Positions 11,598-22,148 of a DNA stretch of 64,000 bases are shown piece after piece (the stretch's first letter is position 1; each line of letters starts with the position of its first letter). The translations under genes and the position numbers were made by a program. Location: NCBI GenBank assembly GCA_029378245.1, contig JARKIF010000008.1, positions 2,356,001 to 2,420,000 of the forward strand, read 5' to 3'. A model generated the notes under the pieces. That model saw nothing but the letters and a program-made list of their open reading frames with translations. It made no database searches and was not told where the DNA came from. This DNA is from Roridomyces roridus (lineage: Eukaryota > Basidiomycota > Agaricomycetes > Agaricales > Mycenaceae).

Positions 11598-13332
11598 TCA
11601 AGATCCGGGCCCCACGGGAACAATTCCAACGTCCATCCACGCCGATGGGATTGCTTGCCACTGTGCCACAGATACCCCTGCCTCAGCAATGAGAGGCCTG
11701 GAGGGAAAGAAATCAAAATACAAGAATTATCAATAATGAACACTCACGGCCGTCCTCCTGCATCCAGAGACATCCGTTGCTCCATTTCTTTTACCGCGAG
11801 TAGAATCTCAGGAAACTGGAACTCGTCCTGGATTTGCGCTATCATAGCAGCTAGGTCGACACCAATCCTTTGGGGCCGGGGGTCATTGGTGCACACAGAG
11901 AAGAAGAAATGCGCGAGCATTGCGACGGCGCGGCGATCGCCTGTCGTCAGAGCCTTGTCCCTACAGGCGCGAAAGGCGGCGCCAATAGGTGGGTGTGGAA
12001 AGGCAAAGTATGCGTAACCGTTGGGTATCGTTATGATGTATTCGTAGTCGAGGGAATGCCGATTCAGTGCCGCGATTTGGAATCGGAGCCCAACCGAGCG
12101 CTTGGATCCAGAGACTGGGGGACCGACCCGAGGAGCTTGTGGCTCAGGAGTGGAACACGTCAAATCCTCCAGCTGTAGCCATTTACCACACTCCTTCTTG
12201 TGTCCAGCTTTCCAATCGACCTTTTGACATTCACTGACGCCCGGATTTAAGACAATCAGTAACGCGAATGGACACGAAAAACAGTGGATGCCTTGTGGAT
12301 GCCACGAACGGGGAGCAGTACAAAACTTCTCTCTTCATTGTATCCCAGCACCGTTTGCAGCGCGGGTACTTTATCGTCGTATCATTGATCTTTTTGCAAG
12401 TCTGGCATTCTCGTTTCCCCCTCGCATATTGCTCCCTCTCTTGAGCGTACAGCTCCTTTCCAATCTGACGCGCGATTCTCTCTTGTGTCTTGACCATTTC
12501 TTCTTCCAAAGCCGTGCGCAGCGTGTCCTGACCGGATGTCATGTCCTGGGACGTCGGTTTACGAGGCTTGAAAGCGGATTTCATTGAATAGATTCCCAAG
12601 GCTGGCAGGTCGAGAATTGAGCAAAGTTCGAAATGTACCACGAAGCCTGGGAAGATCAATGTCCAAGAGCGTCGACCAAGTGATGCTCATGAAATTAAAT
12701 ACTCACCAATTAGCATATTCCGATCGGCGAGGTGGCTTTTCAGCGCGGTCTTTGCAGGGATTGTAGCGTTGGACGCTTGCTGAGCGACGATGGCATCCCA
12801 CACCGGGTTGGAGATATAGGTTGGCATGTTGGGGGAGCCAGCGGTTGGGTTTTGTACCATCATCTCCTCCAAAAGATCGAGGAACAGGCGACCATTCTGT
12901 CGGTGAGATTCGACCCTCAACTCTTCCGCATTGTAATCGGGCCGCGTGCATGGGAACAGTAGCGGTGCAAGCCCAGCCCAGGCCAGCGAGAATAATCTTG
13001 CCACGCTTCGCAAGGGTCGCAGACATCCATCTCTGCTCCACGTCGTCCCCAACCAAGGCCCTGATTTCCGCCTGCGTATGGCACAGCGTCTTTCGCGTTA
13101 GTCGGATGGCATCAAGCTCGGTGTCTTGCTGTTTTGGGTCCTGCATATGCGGCAATGCCGCACGGAATCGAACGTTGGACTCTTCAGTAGAGACTCCCGG
13201 CGAGATAAGAGGCTGACTGGCGTTGTCTAGAGCGAACACCTGCTCCCATCTTTCCTCCCACGCGAGCGGATCGGATAAGGCCAGTTGGATGTCGGGCTGC
13301 ATTCCAGGAAAGTTCGCAGTTATATCATCCAT
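11598..13332 (-). pseudogene. MYND-I family, copy C, frameshifted
   Basis: The start is MDDITANFPGMQPDIQLALS at 13332 (an ATG at 13347 is also possible). The family plan is visible to the end: finger CQTCKKINDTTIKYPRCKRC, exon 3 to LDAGGRP, exon 4 ending VDVGIV-like DVGIVPVGPGS and stop at 11598. The N-terminal domain, however, changes frame near 12930. Where copy I has TGCGAAAAAGAGTTG, copy C has TGCGGAAGAGTTG, a 2-nt loss. The sequence then reads out of frame, although the correct frame (ELRVESHRQNGRLFLDLLEE) is preserved downstream. Bases about 12630-12886 are essentially identical to copy I at 42527-42783, including the intron. A shortened product from an internal start cannot be excluded. 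Confidence 0.7.
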
Positions 13333-13589
13333 CGTAAAGGGTGGCATGGTTGGGGGGAAGGTGGACAGAAGAAAGGCGCAGTGGGAGTGAGGCCACGGTG
13401 TTGATTGATCCACACCATCGCCGAGGAATGCTTCCGTGACCTGCGTATTTCGGACTACTATTTCCCGACGAGTCTCCGAATTATTACTTCCGACCCAGTA
13501 ATGAAGACGCATCTAATCGAGACGCAGCCGGAAGGCCAGTGGAACAAGTGCAAGAGCAAGAACCAGGGATGTTGTCGAGGCACAATTCA

Positions 13590-13720
13590 GACACGTCGCC
13601 CATTTCGTCATGGCCGTTCGGGATCAAGCTCAAGTTGGACAAAGTTTGGCCGAAATTTGAGCGGCTTCCTGATCTCATACTACCACCACCATCATTTGCC
13701 GTCCGTCAGCTTCTTTCCAT
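13590..13720 (+). repeat. Orphan 5' leader of a MYND-I gene
   Basis: From CACAATTCAGACACGTCGCC to the CCGTCCGTCAGC block, this stretch matches the leader of copy A (7190-7312), including the CCACCACCATC motif before a potential acceptor. No MYND-I coding sequence follows, so it is a detached promoter/leader fragment. A weaker relative lies at about 45020-45090. Confidence 0.6.
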
Positions 13721-13751
13721 TCTCCAACCATTCTCTCACCGGTAGACCACA

Positions 13752-13964
13752 CTACTCAGATCTAGTCAATTTGGCCTGTTCTGTGATTAGAAGTCCCGCC
13801 TTCTCTGGGTCAACTACATAGTTCCTCAATTGATCAAGTTGCGAATATTCAATCGCTGCTGATGCTGTTTTAACTAATGCATCGTCACCGTTGTTCCGTA
13901 CCAGTTCGTATAAAGGTCGCGACTCGCCAACGACCCTTGTAGATCTCGAAATCTCATCTCTCAA
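13752..13964 (-). pseudogene. C-terminal gene fragment, family unknown
   Basis: A 70-residue open frame contains RVVGESRPLYELVRNNGDDA and YSQLDQLRNYVVDPEKAG and ends with a stop at 13752. It has coding character (charged, helical, no low complexity) but no start. Its upstream side is cut at about 13970, where a different repeated segment begins. I do not recognise the family. Confidence 0.4.
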
Positions 13965-13976
13965 CTTGTGGGAGCG

Positions 13977-14620
13977 CCGACTGAACCTCCGTCTTCATCA
14001 TGCTCAACCGTGGGGACGACCCTCCCGGGCCCCAGCCGCCCGAGGGTGTCATCTTCTGTGTTGCGCATATCCGTGCCGGATCGCGCGTCGCAAAATTTCG
14101 GACGAGATCGCCTGCATCCTTGATACGGTCCTCGTAAAAGACAACTCAGGTTGGGGAGTTTATCGTGCAGCAGGGCACGAATTCTGCCTGGCACAACAGT
14201 ATGTATATACTCCGAATTGCACAACAGGTCTGAGGAGACTTGCCGTATGCTAGCAGTCATGACTCGGAGTCATGGCTGGTGTGGAGAAAATCGGGTTGAA
14301 TGGGAAGGTGTTTTACGAGACCGTGATCAAGTTGAAACTGGAGTAAGTTGGTCTCGAGCCTCTGGTCAACGAAACAATTCCAAATTGTATGTACTTACTC
14401 TCCGCATTGAAGACATTCAGCAGACCCTCGTGTTCGGAGGATTCTATCTAATACTTCGAGGCTCCTTTGAGTGCATCGCATAATGCATTTAGTTGGTAGT
14501 ATTTCTGGCCTCGTACTCTATTTGCCAAGTTCCGAGAAGTGAAGGAGTGATCCGCCACCGGATCAACATCAAGTCAGCAGCTTGCTGTTTCCCTCTTGCT
14601 TCCATCTCATCGCATCGTCC
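13977..14620 (+). repeat. Segment shared with 21190-21600
   Basis: Blocks such as GTCATCTTCTGTGTTG, GAATGGGAAGGTGTTT, the AACAATTCC block and a GGATCAA-containing tail occur in the same order here and at 21190-21600. In both places the segment lies just upstream of a MYND-I gene (D here, E there). It may be the worn end of an unrecognised gene: frames with VIFCV are visible but interrupted. The conserved order suggests the segment was duplicated together with its MYND-I neighbour. Confidence 0.6.
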
Positions 14621-14657
14621 TGTCTCCCGCATGAGCCCGTCGATTCCATTATTTCCT

Positions 14658-14984
14658 ATGCCGCCCAGCATACAGCTGGCTTCATCCGATCCCCGCGCAT
14701 GGGACGAAAAGTGGGCGAAATTACTCGCAGTCACAATTCCTGGATCTTCTTTTTCGTCGCCGATCTTCTTTTTCGAGGCTGATAACCTTGAGTATGTGAC
14801 TTCAATGTTCACCGCACATACCCCAGAAGAACGCCACCATCTCATTCGGCACATTCGTGGCCTCCGGAAAACCATCTGTGGCATCCAGATGGACGTGACG
14901 CGCTTTGCGGCTCCGTTCTTTGTCGGACAAGAGCTGCAACGACGATGGATGTCCGCCACGCCGGAAAAGCGTGGAGATCTCATT
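14658..14984 (+). pseudogene. MYND-I family, copy D, N-terminal fragment
   Basis: ATG 14658 opens MPPSIQLASSDPRAWDEKWA and the domain continues cleanly to RRWMSATPEKRGDLI. At about 14984 the similarity stops in mid-domain. The following bases are the 3' half of a minus-strand MYND-II gene. About half of the N-terminal domain remains; finger and C-terminal domain are absent. Confidence 0.8.
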
Positions 14985-14985
14985 T

Positions 14986-16821
14986 GTCTTGGAGTCTGTG
15001 GAGAGAGAATGGACGTTGATCTCAACGGGAGTCGTAACGTAGTTGAACTCGACGAAATACCCGGCACCAGGGTGCTCGCGCTGGCACTTGATAGTATCCC
15101 GGAAGATCTGTTTTTTGGCCTTGAGGTAGTCGCGATGGAGAACCATCCGGATGAAGGATTGCTCTCGGGTAGTCGAAGACATTCTTTCATCTATGAACGA
15201 GATTGCAAAAAATTATGGTCCCACGTAAACGCACTCACCGCAAAGGAGAGTTTCGGTGCTTTCCTCGCAGGCCTCTCTATGGCCTCCGTCGTTCCAATCG
15301 GTTGCTTGGCAGTCCCTGGAGCAGTAATACGATTTCTTGCATGCAGAGCAACGCATGAAATCTGTCTTGGCCGCCAGCTTGTTGCACTGCGGCATGTACA
15401 TGAGCGTGAGTAGCATAGAAGAAATGCGTACATACCGATATATTATCGCAGCTTTTCATGTGGAGCGTTTCTCCCGACTCGAAGGCATCGAGAACGGCAA
15501 GCCTCTCTTTCGCCACACCCGCAAAGTGCGTCCACGCAGACAGAAATCCCGCCGTCGCAAATCGCCTTTTGATCGCGTAAGGCTCTGCTTTCGTTAAAGC
15601 ACCGCGAATGCAGCGCAGGGCTCGCCGGTGCAGCGTGAAAAGTGGGAGGATATTGAGCAAAGCGGACTTGAACAAAACGTGCGACTTGGGCAGGTAGGAC
15701 TTCTGCGCGCAAAGGACTGCACTGCGCAGAAGACCGGCTATAATGCTCGCACGAGCTGCGGCGCCGCAGATTTCTCTGCCGACCAGCAGTCTGGTCAATA
15801 GCTGCAAAGACCCGCTCGCGACGTTGTCTGAATCTTGGGTTACTGGAATAGCTGCAACCGTGTGTACCACGTGAAATAGGGAGGGAATGAGATCTTGTTG
15901 TTCTACAAGTTCCCGAAGAATCTGGCGTGGAAGTTCCGCATGAAGGCGATCCGCAGGATCGTGGAGGGAGTCGATGAAGATTACTAGTTGTGGTAATTGT
16001 ATCCCTCCGGTGCCCCTCAGGACTTCCGTGGTTGCGGTCAAAAGGCCCAATGCAATGTGGATGTGTTGAATAAGCACACTCGCAAACACGGCCGGGGAGC
16101 CTTCTGCACCCTCCACGAGGTCTTGCAGCATCCTGGGGCTCGTGATATTCCAAGGCTTCGGATCAGTAGACAGGAACAGGAGCGCCACAGCGAGCTGCGA
16201 AACGGCCTCCATTGAAGTTGGAGCCTCCGGCGTCCCATCGCCTCCGTGTAACTGGAGAGCCGATTGCCATGCTCGCGTCACAGCGCTGAATAGACCGGGT
16301 GTATTTTGGAGCAGCGTATTCGTGTCGATATGATGGAGATATCTGAAGTGATGCGCGCAGCGAATAATCCGAGTGCATGCAACCCATTCACTGTCGCGGT
16401 CATCCCGGTGTTGGCAATCAGATTCGATGAAGAGAAACCAAGCCCAGAGTCGAGGCCACAAGTCAAGTCCCACTTCCTTGGGCATATCCGATATTTGCGG
16501 AATTCCTTCCATCGCAAACAGTGGTACGACACACGCCATCGTCTTCCAAGACGGTGACACGCCCGAGTTTCCAGTCGAAATGGGTGCAGGATCCAAGATC
16601 TCGTATATCACGGGGAGTAGGAGTATCCAGTTTTCCCTTGGCGTCCTCTCGAAGAGAAGATTCAAGTTGCCAGTGTCGAAAGAGCCGCCGTCCAGAACAG
16701 TCAATGCTAATTGCTGCAGGCGCCAGTGAGCGCAGCAGCTTGAAACCGAGCGCGATGCAGTACTTACCTGGATTGATACAGGCAGCTTGTCGAGAGCGTC
16801 GAGTTGAAGGCATTTGTGCAT
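14986..16821 (-). pseudogene. MYND zinc-finger protein, family II, 3'-truncated copy
   Basis: ATG 16821 starts MHKCLQLDALDKLPVSIQ. A donor GTAAGT follows, and the protein resumes LALTVLDGGSFDTGN after an intron of about 55 nt. The helical region and the finger are preserved (CDNIS, intron, CNKLAAKTDFMRCSACKKSY, YCSRDCQATDWN, HREAC). A last exon reads REQSFIRMVLHRDYLKAKKQ and EFNYVTTPVEINVHSLSTDS. It then runs straight into antisense MYND-I copy D at about 14986, losing roughly 100 C-terminal residues compared with the copy at 4654-6750. The finger could still be expressed with a foreign tail. Confidence 0.75.
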
Positions 16822-16919
16822 ATCGGCGACGAGGTGTTCTGACCGGAAGACTCCGGAAGAGGAGAAGATGCTTTGCACGTGTTTACCGTGACGTACACGT
16901 GCCACCGAATCACTTGCCC

Positions 16920-17626
16920 GAAACCTCGACCATCACCCAGCTACTTACTCCTTCTCCTTCACGTCCACGACGCCCTGCCGAATCTGTGCGAAATGCAGCT
17001 CTCGAGCCTGAGACGTGTGTCGAGCTTGATGCGCGCCACCGCCAGCCCCAGCAAGTTGACGGGATGAGGACCTCCGATTTGCTGTATCTAGTCGAGACTC
17101 CAGTAGACAGTAAGCCTCGAGGTTCGCTCTGAGTCTTTTCGGCTGCTCACTTATCAATCAGGTCCTGGGACTGAGCCGTGTACCAGCTGCCGCTGGCTGG
17201 CCAACGTATATCCTGCTCCGTCGCTCCACCCACCGGAGGATGGTCGTGTCTCTGTCTACCCTTGGTGGCCGAAATCGTCTGTGAGCATCTTCCATCTGAT
17301 CTTTTCGCCTCTGTTTTCGCCATCTCTTCTATGCCGCTGCGGTCTCTGAGAGTATTATCGGCGTCCTCCTCCTCGTTCCCGACGCATGATGATTTCCACC
17401 GAAACAAGCATAGTTCACACTGAATCTCCGTGTTGATACTCTGCATCTTCGTCTTTCGCTCCTATCTGACCTTTCTTCTGGCTGTTTTCATTCTTTATTC
17501 TTGTTCTGACCGATTTCCTTTCTTGCAGGACTCAAGTCAGAGCGCATGGCCGCGGTATACCGGTGCGTGTATCTAGTCCTCTCCGTCAAGTATGTAAGCT
17601 GACGCCTATCTTCAGGATCTATCTGA
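16920..17626 (+). CDS. Possible small split gene, unknown
   Basis: Candidate exons join without stops. A frame ending DLLYLVETPVDS meets a GTAAGC donor at about 17109. The acceptor CAATCAG at 17161 leads to PGTEPCTSCRWLANVYPAPS and EDGRVSVYPWWPKSS, then GTGAGC. A short exon DSSQSAWPRYTG (about 17530-17561) and a last exon end at TGA 17626. The C-x2-C pair and the WW motif are the only notable residues. The first exon and start are not resolved, and I do not recognise a family. Confidence 0.3.
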
Positions 17627-17649
17627 GTGGCCTTCCATTCATGGTCCCC

Positions 17650-19990
17650 CTCGCTCTCGTCCTTATACCCTGTACATCTACATCACCCTCCGATGCGGCC
17701 GCCTTCACTACTTAACCACCCACTGGCCGCCTTCACTGTCGAGGAAGTCCTTCCTTCCGTCCTAGGGCCCACCTTTCCCGAGTGCCGCATCTCCCAGCCC
17801 AGAGTCAAGTCCTACTCTCCAAACCTCCCTGTCTATATCGTCCGCTCCCTACTGTATTCCGCTTCCTTTCCTCCTCGTTGCCTCTCCACATACACCTACC
17901 GCTTCACTTTATTCCCTCCCCTGCGTTTCCGCGTCCCTTGACCAGCTCTGTGCGCTGTTGCTCCCAAACTTTCTACTTTCCGTATATCTCGCAGTCGTCC
18001 GTCTTCCCAGTACCCTTACCTAATCCTCCATCTCCACTCACTCTGATCCTCCCCTTTTGCTGCGAGCTGGTATCTTGCTCCGTCTCCTCTCTCTTGTCGT
18101 CGCTGACCTTGCGTTCCAGATCGGCCTCCCTTTGGACAATACGAATATGTGGATCGTCCGCACAAGACGCCCCTCCGCGGGAGGAATACACCGACAACGG
18201 GACACTCTTTCCCCTCCGCTCCGGAGCCGCTGGTATCTTGTTCTCCGTCCCTCTCTCCCTCGTCATCGCCGATTTTGCTTCCCAGATTGACACGAATATG
18301 CAACCCCTCCGTGCAAGATCCCTACTGGAGGGGGAGTGCACTAACAGCAAGGCGGACCTGTACACGCTGCGCACTGAGCTCGGGCAGCCGCCGTTGCTGG
18401 TCTGCAGACGCTGGGAGGGAGGTCCGGGTGTAGGGTGAGCTCTCGAAACTCCATCTCATTCTCTTTCCTGGTTCGGGCGGCGTGTGGGCCCCGGGGCAAG
18501 CTTTCCGTGGAGAGCAGGCGTCGATGCCCTCCAGGAATGCCGTCTCAATCTCGTGCAGCCTTTTGGGCATAGCGGCGGTGGATGTGCTGTCAGAATCGCC
18601 GTGCGACCTTTGGCATCGAGCAAGGGGGACTGCCCGCAGCTTGGTCAGCTCCCCTTGTGTTCTCGACGCATCTGTCGGACACGGAGGATGCGTGCTGTCC
18701 ACGCTTCTCGCAGTCGTATTCGGAGTCCGTTGCCACCGGGCTTCGCTTCTTCTTCTCTACTATTCCACCGTGATCCTTTCTGGCCTGTGCCTCGCATCCG
18801 CTGGGCTCTATTGCCTACGACGGCTTCTGGTCTTCTGGTGTCTGTCGCATATTCATGGGCTGGTTCGCGGCCGCCGACGCCATCCGCTTTGGGCGGAGCG
18901 AGCTGGGTCGATTCGGGGGCTTGGCTTCTTGGGATAAGAATGCCATGGCTCGTCGTTCGGGCATGATAGGGCCCATGGGTACCTATCTGTCATTGGGGTC
19001 TCCGCCCGTACTAAGAGCTATTGGGATCGCCGGACCAGTCTACTCGCTCTGGCGTGGGAGATACACTTCCACGCTGGCCGTGGCTCGCCCTCACGCGCTC
19101 GCGTTTATTCGGCCGATCGTGCGTGGTATGCCGACGAGCGAGTGTAGCGCTCGTCGCGTTGACCTGATGGTCCTCTACTTTCCCCACGTGATGTAGTGCT
19201 GGCACCGTGTCCACATGCGCGCGGCACCACTTTCAGGCCACTGCCCGCCGTGTACAGAGGCAGCTACCCGTGGATTCTGGCTCCCTTCACTTGACCCCTT
19301 CTTCCGTTTTCAGGATCAGCGTCGTACCTCGGAGTCGTATCGCGGGCTGCACCAAATTCCATTGCGATCGCCGCTGAGAGATGGAAGGGCATTTGTGGTG
19401 GCAAAGGAGCATCGGCGACGCGTGTAGGGTTGACATTCTTTGTTCGGGAGCCTTCGGAGGGTGTCGGTGCGACCGACGACGACAGTGCTGCTGAGATTGC
19501 GGACGGCAGTCCACGGCTCTGGGGCGTCCGCGGGAGTCGCAGCGGCCCCAGCGCGGGTTGGGGATGTAGTCGGCTCGGCCATCCAACGCAGTGTATGAGT
19601 GTACTGAGTCGACACCAATGTCCATTGTTCTGTCAAGTTTGGCTTTGATCACTTTCACTTTTTGACTCCTAACTAGTAACGAGCAATGACCTCGTTTTCC
19701 ACTCTCTGTGCTAGGTTCCAGAAGTCTCGTCTCTTCTTTTTGATACGCTGACCATCACGCAGGATGGAACCGTTTCTTCGTGGCGCTCTTCGTTCCAACG
19801 CCAGCCGAGCGTGGTCTGCGACAAAACCGCGTCAGGCTGGCTCTGCTGTCCGACTTGCTGCGCGTAAATACACGTCAAAACCCGCGGAGAATCACTCTTC
19901 ACTACCGACCCCCACCAACAAAGACGGATCGGGTATCGTGTCTGACAAATGTGAGCACCCTCATTTTTTCTTTCATGCAGTCTAACTAAG
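17650..19990. other. Pyrimidine-rich region without recognised gene
   Basis: Overlapping open frames exist on both strands but none shows family resemblance or consistent introns. An imperfect duplication of about 110 bases is visible (about 18066-18175 and 18230-18330; shared blocks GGTATCTTG, ACGAATATG). Minus-strand frames across the two units are charged and could be a short coiled coil; I cannot support a gene. Confidence 0.4.
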
Positions 19991-20019
19991 TGTCTGCGCC
20001 GCCGTGAAATCAATTTGCC

Positions 20020-20857
20020 GTATGCAGATGTTACTTTCAGATCCTCTGACGGCGTTCTGTTCCATCTCCACCGCAAAAATCTCGACTTCTCTGCAGGGCG
20101 TTTCCCTCCTACCGGGATTGCGCCAACGGAAGGAGAGGTCCTTGAGCTACCTGAAACGTCCACAACGCTCGAGCTACTTTTCCAATTTATCTATCCTCAG
20201 CGCTATCCGGCGTTAGATAGCGCTCCTCTCGAGGTACTCAAGCCGCTTGCGGAAGCTGCGGAGAAGTATAAAGTCTTTCCGGCGATGAGTAATTGTCGGA
20301 GTCGATTTTGGTGCGTACGCATTCTGGCTTGTATTTTTCTTGGAGTTGATGACAGAATATATATCATAGGAGCATAGCACACGAGCATCCTCTCGCTGTG
20401 GCAGCCTACGCAGCGAACCACGACTATCCGTCTCTCTTGTCCAAGGTTGCACCGCTCATCGTTAGTATGCCCACCTTTCAAGTTGTCGAGATTCTTCCGC
20501 CGCATCTGATTCTTCCATGGGTACGATGTCCGTTTGAATACCGAGCTCGGTCTACTGAAACGAAGCCAGACTCGCTACAGGGAAGAGTGGCAGCGCGCTC
20601 TCGAGGATTCCGTCAATATGGACGTCGCGTGGGCCAGACATGAGCATGATGAATGCATGACTGGGCCCGACTACAGCCACTGGGGTTTTAGGTGCTTGAT
20701 CCGTTTGGCCCGAGGAATCGGCAGTCTCAGCGATTTGGATGCCGTTTTCAATGTCGAGGACGTTTATCCCGAGTGCTGTCTCCGCGATCTCAAACGTTGG
20801 CGAAAGTGTGTGGAGGAGAGAGTTACAAAGATCCCGCAATTTAGCGAGTTCTTGTAA
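20020..20857 (+). pseudogene. BTB/POZ-domain protein, probably frameshifted
   Basis: LPYADVTFRSSDGVLFHLHR and KNLDFSAGRFPP open a BTB fold of the kind amplified in Agaricomycetes. LELPETSTTLELLFQFIYPQ and PLEVLKPLAEAAEKYKVFPA follow. An intron with donor GTGCGT at 20311 and acceptor ATCATAG at about 20370 leads to HEHPLAVAAYAANHDYP and VVEILPPHLILPW. At about 20521 one extra G (CCATGGGTACGAT) shifts the frame; the continuation YDVRLNTELGLLKRSQTRYR to QFSEFL and stop 20857 lies one base over. BTB proteins dimerise and often serve as cullin-3 adaptors or transcription regulators. The start upstream of 20020 is not resolved. Confidence 0.65.
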
Positions 20858-20989
20858 ATTCTTTCTGTTCAATCCCACAATCCCCTCCACTCTAGACCCG
20901 TTCGAAAGGACATGCCGTTGTGACTGTGAGGTTTTGTGGGCGTGCAGTAAACACATTGCCTGGACCGCGCTTTGTCTTCAACTCCCGCA

Positions 20990-21600
20990 TCAGTCTACTC
21001 CACATTGTTGTTCACAATCTCATCATCACTTCAGTCAATTTCCCAGACGCCGATGTTACTTTCAGATCGTCCTTCTACCGCAAGAACCTCGACTTCTGCG
21101 CCGGTGGTTTCCCTCCCAGCGAGACGGCGTCTTCACATACGACGACACCCGCGTGCTCTTCTTCCCATTCGGCGCTGCGGGCGGCTCCTTGACGACCTTC
21201 AACGTTTTCAACCGTGTCGGTCTCCAACACCCCGCCATTTCCCGAGCTCGGGACCACCATCCTGCGGCCCCCGCTCGAGAGCGTCATCTTCTGTGTTGTA
21301 GGTATCTGGTGCCGGCTCGCGCGCGCCCAGGAATCGCACTTTCAACATCGACTACACCGTACTTCAGAGAGAAATTCTTTGAATTGTCTTGAATGGGAAG
21401 GTGTTTACGGTGATCAAGAAGCCGGAGTGGGAGTAAGTACTAGTAGTTGGATCTTGGGAAACAATTCCGACTTGTAATATGTATTTAAGACTTCTGTTTC
21501 CTTGCTTCTCGAGAGTTTCGAATTTTCGGTTGCAATTCCGTTGACTGAGAAGTAGAGGAGGATTGATCCGTCGCCGGATCAAGACAAGACAATTTTCGCG
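20990..21600 (+). pseudogene. Broken BTB/POZ copy joined to repeated segment
   Basis: FPDADVTFRSS is followed directly by YRKNLDFCAGGFPPSETASS, so the DGVLFHLH strand present in the neighbour is deleted and the domain runs out of frame. From about 21190 the sequence is the segment shared with 13977-14620. This is a remnant, not a working gene. Confidence 0.65.
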
Positions 21601-21609
21601 TCCGTCTTA

Positions 21610-22134
21610 CTGTACTATTTCAACCGGATCTTCGGCCCTTGTGACCTGTGACCCTCATCCTTCGTTTGTCGAACCTTCGTTCTGGCCTGGGACCTGTGAC
21701 CCTAATTTTCATCATTCGTTTGCCTGATCATTCATTTTTTTCGTACCTTCTAGTGTGACTGGCTTCACGGTTCTGGTCTCCTAAATCCCTTCTTCTCAGT
21801 TCCATGCGGTCCAAGTTCGAGCCCTTTCAGTGCCATTTTTGCAGGTGACCCCCCCCCGCCATCGGCAATCACTGCTCTTGTCGTGATTTGTCTGAGCGGA
21901 TCAGTGATTTATATCTTTTTCTTCCGCCCGGCATACTTGCTAAACATGCGAGTTGAGAGGCGGTGAGGCCGTAGAACTCAGTGACGCGAGAGAAAAAAAA
22001 TCGAAATTTGACCCTGCAAAAAATCTGAATCGGCCCATCCTTCGGTCCCCCGTGTGACATGGGACACCTATTTCCATCCTTCGTTTCGGTCGTCCTTGTG
22101 ACGCGTGACCGAAGATGCGGTTGAAATAGTACAG
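21610..22134. mobile_element. TA-flanked inverted-repeat element (MITE)
   Basis: The termini CTGTACTATTTCAACCG and its reverse complement enclose 525 bp and are flanked by TA on both sides (21608-09, 22135-36). Size, TA target and lack of a coding frame fit a non-autonomous Tc1/mariner-type element. Its right end lies 14 bp before the ATG of MYND-I copy E, so it supplies that gene's immediate leader. Confidence 0.7.
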
Positions 22135-22148
22135 TACTTCCATCTACT

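Noticed and set aside
13977..14480. Lectin- or toxin-like gene in the repeated segment
   Set aside because: The frames are interrupted and no family signature can be read; naming a function would be guesswork.
17627..18966. Long overlapping open frames on the plus strand
   Set aside because: They are pyrimidine-biased, proline/serine-rich, lack any recognisable domain and overlap in two or three frames, as expected from base composition.
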